A DNA stretch of 64,000 nt from Galaxea fascicularis (taxonomy: Eukaryota > Cnidaria > Anthozoa > Scleractinia > Euphylliidae), in assembly GCA_948470475.1 (NCBI GenBank), contig OX419344.1:20873225-20937224 (forward strand). Reading direction: 5' to 3'. Made by a program: the position numbers and the translations under genes. Below, in pieces: positions 34,101-43,137 of the stretch. The notes beneath the pieces were generated by a model that searched no databases, was not told where the DNA came from, and saw only the letters and a list, made by a program, of their open reading frames with translations. Each line of letters begins with the position of its first letter. The stretch's first letter is position 1.

Positions 34101-37100
34101 TTTGAGCCACCTGGGAAGGCGTTGGAAGCAGTAGACGTCAAACGTACTGCAAGTGCCATACTCACTTCCGAGAACGTCTTTCACATTCGCCGGCCAAGTG
34201 GTGTCTTTCTCATACCACCAGAAAGCTCGCCAACCTCCACCAAACTCATCGATGCTCAACTTTTTCGTGGTTCGAAAGTAAAGCGAGAGACCATTGTCTG
34301 AAGACGGTCCATGGCAACCTGGATCGTACAGTTTATCGACACCGAACACATTAGCATTGCTGTGCTGGATTTGGTGACCCGCAAGGCACAAACCATGACC
34401 CATACTCAGGGTAGATAGACAGTCACAATTGTCATCGTCCAAAAGTAAGGATTTCACCCCATTCTGATCGCGATACATGAAAGAGTCTTGAGTCGCTTTA
34501 GGGCTTTTTCCTTCCAGTGTGACTGGGTCCCAGGCTCTGTTGTTTTTAATATTTCCACTGGCTGTTTCCCGGTGATCATGAAGAGCTAGCCACACGGCAT
34601 GAGCGGTTGGGTTCTTCGAGTCAAACTTCCAATGGTACACAGTTCCCTCTGAATCGATTGCCAGGAGTTCGGTAGAATCTTCCAAGGCCTGAGCGGGAAG
34701 TCGCTGGAAGCAGAATGGATCATCTTGCTTGCATGTCCCGTAGGGGTTCTTTAATACATCAGTTAAATTTGCTGGCCAACTTTGCCCTGGAGTCCACCAC
34801 CAGAAGCGTTCCCATGACGATGTATTGTAGGCAGATGACATGGCCCCCACAAACACCACGGCATAGATCCAGACAGCTTCTGAAATAAAGGATTGTGTTA
34901 GTAAATTGAAAGTCGTTACTTCTGGTTGTTGTTGTTTTTTTTTTCCCAAATGGATATTCTGTTGTTGGACCTCGTCAGGTTGATAACGTTAAGGTGAAAT
35001 GACTTAAAAGGACTATGAAGTCAGTAGGCATGCACTATACTCTAAAGCGGAAGCAAAAAATAAAATAATCTGCATTTCTGCAAAATGTGGTTTGTTATTA
35101 AACGTGGAAAGGTCTTAAAACGTTTTTCTAAAATCATACTACATATCGTCTCTTAGACACGGTACTACACTGAGAAAGACCTGACAAAAGAAAAGCACTT
35201 CCATAAAATTCCTTCAAAATAATGGCATTTTTCAGTTTTTCAAAACTCTATCTACTACCAAGAGGACGCTCAAATGAGAAGACATTTATGGTAGTTTTGG
35301 AGACAAACATTTCAAATACATGATATTCTCAGTCAATAGGATGAACATAATGGTAGCAGACGGACTTTTTCGAGTGATTGAGTCACGTAGCCAAAAACCT
35401 TAATTTGATCTAATAGACATGGTTAATTAATGAAGTGTAAAGAATCTGAAGTACTTTTATGAAATGCCTGTGACCTCGTAGGCCATTACATCTTAATGTG
35501 ATTTATTTGTAATAGTGTAAGTGATACATCTTCATACTACCTGCCCCGATTGGCTTTGCTATATGCAGGTAGTCTGGGTTTGTAATGCCATTGTGTTAAG
35601 CATTAAAGATTTTGAGTGATGTACATGTATATGACATGAATCATATGAACTGCGGGAATGGAATCAAGTTCAAACCCCGTTGAAGTCCTGATTTTTTTTT
35701 TCAGGCTTCTTTACGCAATTGCATATAATTGTGTGCACAACTGCGAGGATCAGTCTTCATTTTATTTCATTTCCGCAGTTCATATGATTCATTCCATATA
35801 CATCACTCACATTGTTCACTTTCACGGGAACACATGAACCTACAATTGACCTGGTTAGGTCAGAACGTCGCACCTGTATCGCGAGGTTACGGGTTCAAAC
35901 CCCGTTGAAGTCCTGAAATTTTTTTTCAGGCTTCCTTATGCAATTGCATATTATGATAATTGTGTACACAACAGCGAGGATCAGTCTTCATTTGATTATT
36001 AAAGATTTGTTGTTGTTACAATTCTCCCGGTGGTATCATTCCGCCCTTGGTTTGAGTGCTATTGTTAATCAGCATCTAACTGCTGCTTTTTAGATAAAAC
36101 GGGCAATTTCCAAAGCCCATAAGAATTTTTTTCCTTTTTGTTAATCGAGAAATACCAAAACAGGTAGGGAGAATTCTTATCGGTCGGGCTTGATTGGAAA
36201 TTTGGCCGCCTTTGCAGTGCCTTCAGTCGACTGTGAAATCATGTCATAATCCTACAAACATTTCTACACCGAAATGATCCAATATTTCGCCAATTTTGAA
36301 ATCCTCACCTTTCATCGTAGGACAATTGTGAGTCCAGGGCATTTCGTATGTAGTCTACCAACACCTAAGATTTTCGATTACTTGATTTGACAGCAAGAAC
36401 AGACGTGACCGCAACGTTCCTTTTATTCATTATTTTATTTACCATTAGGTGATTATGAGGGTCTGTCGCAATCACTGTCTAGTAACGGAAATCTCATTAG
36501 TCAAGGGCTAGGCGTCAACGCAAAAGGAAATTAATATTTTACGGTAGAATGCACGATGCGGAAAAGTTCCTCACGTATTCCGTGGACCTTCCAATCATAA
36601 TTCCTACAGTATATATTCTAAACTTGTTATCCACATTTGCAAAATGAACAAAAGCACAGAATTGTATTACAGTGACTGGCTAACCACAGTACATGTTGAA
36701 GCGATTTTGACGGATTTCGCCGTCGACTTTTGAGGCACCGTCGACGGCGAAGACAAAACCCGTCACTTCTGAGGCAAAAGAACGACACGTACACTACACT
36801 ACTGGTAAGGCAATTTAACTTTTATTTAGCGTTAGTTAATACATATGTTTAGTGGTACGTTGCTACACTATGGAAAATACGGTAAATCCCATTGCAAACG
36901 GTATAAAATTACTAATATAACGGTTCACAAACAGATTGTGTGGGCTCCCTGTGATTCCAGTAATGATTTAAGGACAGGTACGTATCCGTAACCGTTTTAC
37001 CCTTTAAACCCTAATATCAGCAGGTATATTCTCCAAACTGTTTTCCATACATTTTCAAAGGTAATGATGAGGAGAATTTGTTAAACAATCAAGACCTTTG

Positions 37101-39689
37101 TTACTTGTTGATCACGTCCCTCTTTCTCTGAGCAGTGTTACTGTAAGGGGTTTACAGGGGTTGCCGGGTGAACTGTCTTAATTGAGCAGTTTCAATTACC
37201 ACTTCCTTTCACTACAACTGCCACTTCAAGCGGTCTGCAAGATGGTGTCAATTAAGTGCCCGTGTACTCGTTGACTTTTTTACTACCTTTCTGTCAGACA
37301 ATACGCGTGACCACTGCGGCCATTTGAACGTTGGACTGTCTACCGTGCGTAGCAAGCGTTTATTTGGTCGAAAACAAAATGCGAGAAACGAGCGCGGAGC
37401 GCGAGACGAGAGAGAAGCGAGAGGGCTCTGTGTTCGATATCTCGCGCGTTGAGCGTTCGGCCGAATTAGGATAATAAACGCCTGTTATTATGCAGGCTGC
37501 ACTATCTTAGTTTTTGGCCAGCATAATATATTGATGACGATGTCTTTTTTGTAAGCCAAACAACGGCTCGAGCTTAGAGGAAAAGTTGTGATCTTTTCCT
37601 CGCGCAACGTCTTGAAAATCTTGAATACACAATTCGCCATACCTTGTAAAAGACGACTTGCTGATTCGAAAAACGTCACCATTTTAATTTGTCTTGACGA
37701 CAAACTTTTCCGAGTATCACACACGTTTTTCTGCAGAACTGACTTTGAAGATCTCTTGATTACGAAAAGGCAAGACTTGTCTAATCATAAACGTATGAAA
37801 ACAGGTGTGGGTTATGTCATTCCGTAAGCCAGCTGAACCAATGTATCATTATTTGCCACAGGTAAACCAATTAGCAGCAGCCATATAAGAATTTCCTCAG
37901 CAAACTATATCAAATGACCGAAATATTTTGGCCTTTTGTTTTTAACAAATTTATCTTAAGGCTAATTTCGTAGCGTTAAATAAAGGCATACAATGAACGG
38001 TGAAACTTTCGCCCCAATTCATAGATAGCCAGTAAGTACTTCATTAAAAACGCATCCATTAGTAACCACTTCAGAAAACAAGAATTTTAGCGATGGGTAG
38101 TTTGATTAGTTGATATTGCTAATGTTGTTGTTGTAATCATTATCTTCGATTCTCATCAGTTACCATCGATCGAGTTAAATCTAAATTCACATTTGTACGC
38201 AGAGAGACGGTTTTATTCTGTATAGGACCCTTTCATCAGTGATGTATCTCTGTCATACAATATCGTTTTTGTTTAACACTTGTAAAGACTCAATTCTTCA
38301 ATGTCAGTGTTGCACCCGCAACCTTAACACCCCAATAGTGATCACCATCTATCTTCTCCTTACCATATGCCCGGTTCATCAGTAATACAGGGCATGAGAA
38401 TACAGGAAATGATCACCACAGATAAGTACAGTTGACGTTTATACAAATTCTCTCTACATGTTACAAACGAAATATGTGAGAATTTTAAGGAGATTTCAAA
38501 TGCTGATACTGGGTATTAAAGGGTTAAGAGAATTTGGTGGAAAGTGAAGAGTCCATATAAAAATCCTGACACATCATCGCTTATTTAACAGGTGATCATA
38601 TCTGCTTGACATTTTGATGACATTGAAAAGAGTTTCGTTTTCAGAGGACAGCTAACCGGATTGAAATCAATTAAAATGACTAAACAAGTCATTTAGACAC
38701 TGGATGAGAAATGGCTATATCAGCTGTATGTCGTTAGATGTGCTCCACTTCAGAATAAACTTGCATCAGTTGCTTGACCGGAACTGCTGTGACTTACAAT
38801 TCGTGCGCTCTCATATTAAATATCACGCAACCGAAAATATTTTCAATATCGCCAGATAAAGATCATTGTATGATATTAAAGGAACGAACATGCAAATTAA
38901 GGGAATGTAAAGAGCAAAAACAAAACTTTATCAATCGATTTAAACAATCTCTTGCCTTTTACAAATTTAACACACGATCATCAATTATTCGGGCGTTTTT
39001 TTATTTAGATGGCTTCCCCTTTTCGTCCTTGGTGTGTGAACTGCTTTACTGTAAGACCGAAATAGTCCTTCCGGGGGCAGAAAGCCAACAAACATGATAC
39101 GGGGAGTGGCACCCCAACCTTTGTGTTATTTACCACAGTCAGCATTAAATATTTCACTGTGTCCTTTTTACTTACCAATTAAAAGATCATTTCGAAGTAT
39201 AAAACAACTATCTTGCCGTTTTTGCAACTGCCAATGACATTCCAGCTCGCATCATTAGTGACCTCTATCCATCCACTAAACTGTTCGTTACAGGGAACGA
39301 CCATTCCCCACTGTAACCCCTCCCCCATTGCCAACAGACCCACGAGCCCCCCCCCCCCATCCCCCCACCAATCAATGGCCACTTCACACCCTAAACGTGA
39401 TCGGTTACACGGCAGGGCAAGGCCCGCTCTGAAGCATGAAGGGCGTCCACCCTTGATAAAATAAATTTGAACGTATTTGCAAAACAAAGACGATGAAAAC
39501 AAGTACCTTCACGAGAAAGAACTTCTTGCTGTTACTATCATCTACTTGTTGAGAAACTTACACACGCACATTTAAAAAAGAGCCAAAAGAAAACCGACAC
39601 AAGTCTGACTCTCACACCGCGAAGGATAAAACACTATCACTTCCTTAAAACGTTTTATTAAAACAGTATTGTTACTAACCTTTTGTCAT
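30596..39689 (-). CDS. Secreted protein of five tandem Trp/Cys/Asp-rich units (gene model, three exons)
   Basis: Proposed exons: 39689-39680 (ATG plus three codons, donor GTTAGT), 34879-32517 (acceptor tttcag) and 31189-30596 (acceptor ctgtag, stop TAG), for 988 residues. Joining the first two gives MTKEAVWIYAVVFVGAMSSA, an excellent signal peptide, and the phases fit. The 32517 donor (GTGCAT) is weak; an alternative uses GTAAAC 16 bases downstream with acceptor 31185, also in frame. If neither is used, the long exon simply reads on to a stop at 32456-32454. No transmembrane segment or anchor follows, so the protein is predicted to be extracellular. I do not recognise the domain. The units are sure; the exon linkage is moderate. 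Confidence 0.6.
31248..31897. mobile_element. PIF/Harbinger-type element carrying a Myb/SANT-like gene (650 bp)
   Basis: The left end GAGTGCGTTCGATTGACACT and, read inward, the right end GGGTGCGTTCGATTGACCCT match for almost 40 bp (continuing ATTCCGGAATAAGAATA). The target duplication is TAA on both sides (31245-31247 and 31898-31900), typical of PIF/Harbinger. It lies in an intron of the five-unit secreted-protein gene. No DDE transposase is present. Confidence 0.85.
31402..31809 (+). CDS. Myb/SANT-like DNA-binding protein of the Harbinger element
   Basis: 135 codons, the only gene in the 31248-31897 element. The segment NSWSREETLLLISLYEEKKE, a further YKKKQVWEVIAAIM helix and a DQCEGKWKALTLGF helix form the trihelix/Myb-SANT pattern of the accessory protein that Harbinger elements encode beside their transposase. 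The region after WKAL (YKEL, then ACYV) is short, so the C-terminal part is missing or replaced by the terminal repeat. It may still be translated; that is unknown. Confidence 0.65.
   Translation: MTSCLAVFFKSTNKMASAACEQNEILLKKGNSWSREETLLLISLYEEKKEMFQNVNYKKKQVWEVIAAIMQAESVESGRNISPRADQCEGKWKALTLGFRKCEDHNSQTGNERRECPFYKELSACYVAVIIPETE
32517..34879 (-). CDS. Large exon with units 1-4 of the five-unit secreted protein
   Basis: Four units of about 185-195 residues in one uninterrupted exon. Each runs: W-x-x-FWWW or FWWY, WPxNxxDVL, YGTC, YCFQRLP, TELLAxDSxGTVYxW-F, NPTAHAxWLAxHxH-ET, W(D/N)P-V--G, QDSFMYR-QNGVKSLLLDDDNCDC, MGHGxCLAGH, FGVDxLYDxxC, and GLTLYYR before a linker of 10-14 residues. Six cysteines per unit are conserved, suggesting three disulfides, and DDDNCDC is invariant. 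Unit 3 is most diverged: it carries an extra Cys after its opening WWW and has lost the GHG motif. Sequons such as NLT and NVT fit secretion. A metal- or carbohydrate-binding role is speculation from the acidic and Trp-rich motifs. Confidence 0.9.
35612..35810. mobile_element. Foldback element containing part of a SINE
   Basis: Ends are inverse copies: GAGTGATGTACATGTATATG at the left; at the right, read inward, GAGTGATGTATATGGAATG. Both continue into AATCATATGAACTGCGG. The middle carries AACCCCGTTGAAGTCCTGA and a TTTTTTTTCAGGCTTCTTTA segment, shared with the SINE at 35846. Confidence 0.65.
35846..36020 (+). mobile_element. tRNA-derived SINE
   Basis: CTGGTTAGGTCAGAACGTCG (A-box-like), then GGTTACGGGTTCAAACCCCG (a good B-box), then GTTGAAGTCCTGAAATTTTT, CAGGCTTC and a variable tail. 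The layout is tRNA-like head plus unrelated body. A copy of the body lies at 35665-35760. Confidence 0.65.
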
Positions 39690-40329
39690 CGTTCGATTAA
39701 ACAAATCTTCTTTCCTCAGCTGAAATCTTCCCCGAGTTCCTTTGGACTGAAGATGAAACCTCTCTGTTTACGGCCTAACAAGAAAAGAAACGCAGGAAGA
39801 GCATTCAGCTCCCTTTTTATTGCCACTTGTGTTAGGCCCTTGACCCAGGAAAAAATGCGCAATTAACATTGTAAATACGACTGACAAGCTAACTCTTGAC
39901 AGTCAAGTCAGAGGAAACTTTGGAAAACAAATATTAACTCACCGTTGCCTTTGAACAGCTACAAGCTGTGCAACATATCCGTAGCCCTTTTCAGCACCCC
40001 TTGAGAAGCTTAAAATAGACGGCTTATTTTTCGCATGCGTGAGGTCGACGTCAACAAGCATTTACACGATCAATCCGGGTGGAAAGTTTAGGTGTGAATA
40101 TTCAATGTTACAGCTTGTCCAAACGCAAGATGGATAAATCATAAAATGTACTAGTATCAGTTGGAAAGTTCAAAAATAACAGAAAAAGTGCATTGATTTA
40201 GCCGATGGCCCATAATTTCTGAAACGTTCCAAATGGAATGGTATGTGCCATTGATTTTCCAACCAGAATGTCCGGGTTTTCCGTGTAAATGATGAGGACC
40301 CCTACTCTACTCCCTTCTCAATACTGAAA

Positions 40330-40531
40330 TGCTTCATGTAAAAACTACTTTTATTATATGGGTAGCTCCGTGAGCGGGCAAGATGAACCAAATCCCGTGC
40401 TGTGATTGGCTACCCGAGAGGGCAAGATGGAGCGATCTTGCCCGCTCGGGATTACGCGCTTTGTCCCGCAAGAAAAATTTCTCTGAAGCCGGCTCTTATC
40501 CCATATAATAAATCCTTTATTGACCAAGCTT

Positions 40532-40566
<35 letters not shown>

Positions 40567-40577
40567 TTTTTTGCGAG

Positions 40578-40610
<33 letters not shown>

Positions 40611-40830
40611 CACGCAAAAAAAGAACTTGGCCAATATCCAGCCATCTTGACCTCTCGCTTGGTCAATAACCCATACTTATTATATGGCAAGCTGCACGAG
40701 CGGGCAAGATGAGGCGAATTCTGTGTTCTCATTGGCTACCCGAGCGGGCAACATGGGCCGATATTGCCCGTTTTGATCCCGCAATAAAATTTCGCCGAGT
40801 GAAATCAAGAGAAGTTCCCTCACACGGCAT
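40330..40830. mobile_element. Long foldback element with a strong central hairpin
   Basis: Outer arms: ATTGGCTACCCGAGAGGGCA / GAGCGGGCAAGATG motifs appear on both sides in opposite settings. The inner hairpin at 40537-40652 is near-perfect: GGTCAAGATGGCTGGATATT, then TTTTTTTGCG and TTTATGGACC, mirrored by GGTCCATAAA, CGCAAAAAAAG and AATATCCAGCCATCTTGACC. Open frames on both strands here arise from the palindrome and are not genes. Confidence 0.75.
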
Positions 40831-40839
40831 TTATTTTTT

Positions 40840-41570
40840 TTCGGTTTCAAATGTTCACGATTTTTTTCGAGTAATGCTTTGAATAAACTGCAGCAGTGCT
40901 CTCTGCACTTCAAGTTTGTGTCTGGCCAGCTATCAGTGGTCCTTCCATGAGCTCCTAGTTCTTCTGAAAACAAAATAAAAGTTTTTTCGCAAATTCTGTT
41001 TTGAAATTTTTCTTTAACCTTCTTAACTGTAACACCCGTTACTACACCAACACTAAGAATGGGCCGATACCAAATCTTGATACTGGCAATACCAAGGTCG
41101 GATTGGAAAATAACGATACTAGCAAGAAGTATCGATGCTTTCGATACTGCTTGTGACATGCCCACGCTCGTTGTTCGTAACAAGATGTTGTGTGTTCTCT
41201 GTGTGTTCTCTGTTGTGTTATTGAGCAGGACAATGTTCTCGTTAATAAATTGAAAGCTTTGGCTTGTTTGTCTGTGTTGTTGATGCAATTATAGAGTACT
41301 GAACAACAATTAACATTTACAGTGCGGGTCAACCTTGTAATTGGTAAAGCAGATCACGTGACTTACAAGTCAACTCAATGGCGTCACAGCACAAAAAGTC
41401 AGTATCATACTTGGTATCGTATAGATTTAAAAAAACGACACTGATCTGACAGGACTCTGTTAACAGTGTTCACATGTCAGAACTGGAAGCTCTCGCCATT
41501 TTTCAGTCTCTATTTTTAATTTGTTGTTAGCTTTTTTAACACATGTAACTACACTAGGCCTCTAACAGTG
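40840..41570. other. Intergenic, no supported gene
   Basis: AT-rich, with repeated GATAC words at 41065-41150. A 202-codon open frame on the minus strand has no recognisable domain and runs into the foldback element; I do not accept it. Confidence 0.4.
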
Positions 41571-43045
41571 TCAAATGGAACTGGCAGTCTTCTCCATGAA
41601 CTTAGCCAGCTTAACATCTTTGGATGACAGTCCACCACAATCATGTGTAGCCAGAGTTACCTGGACCTTACTATACACATTAAACCACTCGGGGTGGTGA
41701 TCCATCTTCTCCGACATAAGAGCGACCCGGGTCATGAATCCAAAAGCCTGGTTGAAATTCTTAAACTTGAACTCTTTGTAAATGGCATCGCGGCCTTCCA
41801 CTTCTGTCCATCCAGAGGACTTCAGAGGCTGGAGTTCTGTTTCTCGCTCCTCCGCAGTGAGCTTGGGGACTTTTGGTGAGGACTGTAACAAACCCAAAAT
41901 TTGATTTGAAACTTTTGGCAGTTCCAGAAAATTTCATACCTCCCCCCAAAGAGGGTCAATGGAAATTCCAAAGGGGAGGGGGTGGCCAAAGAAACAGTTT
42001 TTTTAAAGAAACATAAGGAGGTAAATGGTAGTTTCCAGAGTGGTGGGGACAAGGGAGGGGGTGGGCAAACCGAAAACCCCTCTTTGAGGTTATATGGATA
42101 TGGATCTTTTCTGGAACCACACAATGACAAAAACATACAAGAAAATTAGTAGAAATGGGAGAGGACTGTTGGACAGCATGATAAACAGAACTAAAGAGAA
42201 GGAAGTAGCAGTGCTGCAGCATATCATTTGAATAGTTTCAACAATATGTCCAACAAAAAATGGCCAGGCAAGAACTTCTGCACTATTTTCATTCGGATGC
42301 TCTAAGAAAATTTTGTAGGTGTCCCTGCTGTAAAGATGATCCTGTCACACAACTGAGTCATACTATTCCTTGTGTGATATCAGTGACATGTGTTTAAATG
42401 ATGGACAATTCATGAAACTTGATTTAACAGACAGGGTCCCATAGGGGGTTTAGGGCTCCAGGGCTCCAAGATGAAAATTTCAGGGCTCTAGGGCTCCACA
42501 TCATCTCACGTCATCTGTTTTAGGGCACCGGGCTCCACTCTGGTCTACAATCTTGATTTCAGGGCTCCAGGACTCCAGGGACTCCCCCTTTGGGACCCTG
42601 AAAAGACTTTTACATGCACTTTGCCACAATGGATTAGACCCTTCATCCCTCTGTAAATTTCAGAAACAATACCTACTTTTAAAGTTAAAATCAGCGACAC
42701 CGACTTCCTCTAATCTAAAAATTTGCAGAATGTCAGCGTTGAACAACGTTTGTCGATAGAGAAATTAACTCCGTGGTTAATGTTTGACCTTGGATTAGCG
42801 TTGAACCACTTTCGAACAATCGGGCCCCAGGACTTCAACAGGCGTGACCTCGCGATGCTGCTGGTGTGATTATTTATTTCATTTAAGCTTACATCATTCA
42901 CGCAAAGTGAAATGTTAATCAGGGTAGATGGTCTTCATGCTAATTTACACAATTATGTATCCGGATGATCACTTACCATGGCTGGAAACGTTCTGTAAAC
43001 CCTCAGATACTTTGTACATGAAGAGTTCTGCACAAACTTGAACAT
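41571..43045 (-). CDS. PCBD: Pterin-4a-carbinolamine dehydratase (PCBD/DCoH), two exons
   Basis: Dehydrates 4a-hydroxytetrahydrobiopterin during cofactor recycling; vertebrate PCBD1 also binds HNF1. Exon 1 is 43045-42977 (donor GTAAGT directly after an ATG) and exon 2 is 41882-41571 (acceptor gttacag), joined in phase 0, for 126 residues. The enzyme domain (about 26-126) carries the family signature: [16 protein letters not shown] followed by the His-Asp of [13 protein letters not shown]. The 23-residue lead [20 protein letters not shown] has basic and aromatic residues and no acids, which suggests optional mitochondrial targeting; Met23 at the exon end could start the usual ~104-residue form. 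The frame running upstream of exon 2 (MGLLQ) is intron. Confidence 0.9.
41925..42120. repeat. Dispersed G-rich repeat, member 2
   Basis: In the PCBD intron. Core CAGAAAATTTCATACC, GAGGGTCAATGGAAATTCC and a G-rich run. The same core is at 16625, 49060 and, inverted, 47660. Confidence 0.6.
42431..42600. mobile_element. Small inverted-repeat element with 'AGGGCTCCA' repeats
   Basis: CAGGGTCCCATAGGGGG at the left is mirrored by CCCCCTTTGGGACCCTG at the right. The interior repeats AGGGCTCCAGGGCTCC words about six times. Non-coding; in the PCBD intron. Confidence 0.65.
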
Positions 43046-43137
43046 TTCACAATAGCCCGCGTGACCACCATTTTGATACAGGGAACTGGCACTAGAACTA
43101 AATTTACCGCTATCCCAAGGACACGGGCTCGTAAAAC
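43046..43137. promoter_or_regulatory. Bidirectional promoter of PCBD and PEX19
   Basis: 92 bp separate the PCBD start (43045, minus) and the PEX19 start (43138, plus). Such spacing implies a shared promoter, possibly with overlapping 5' ends. No TATA box seen. Confidence 0.55.

Larger units (their letters stand above)
34950..39679 (-). other. Proposed first intron of the five-unit secreted-protein gene; SINE and foldback repeats
   Basis: No internal exon recognised. Repeats at 35612-36020 are listed separately. The GC-rich purine-rich stretch at 37370-37450 resembles a dispersed repeat. A poly-C run lies at 39350-39360. Short open frames at 37.5-37.8, 38.8-39.1 and 39.2-39.5 kb lack support. 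Confidence 0.4.

Noticed and set aside
39179..39502. 107-codon minus-strand open frame with WIEVTNDASWNVIG
   Set aside because: Crosses a poly-C tract giving poly-Gly; no family resemblance and no splice partners.
40680..41288. 202-codon minus-strand open frame
   Set aside because: No domain, runs into the foldback repeat, composition looks like chance.
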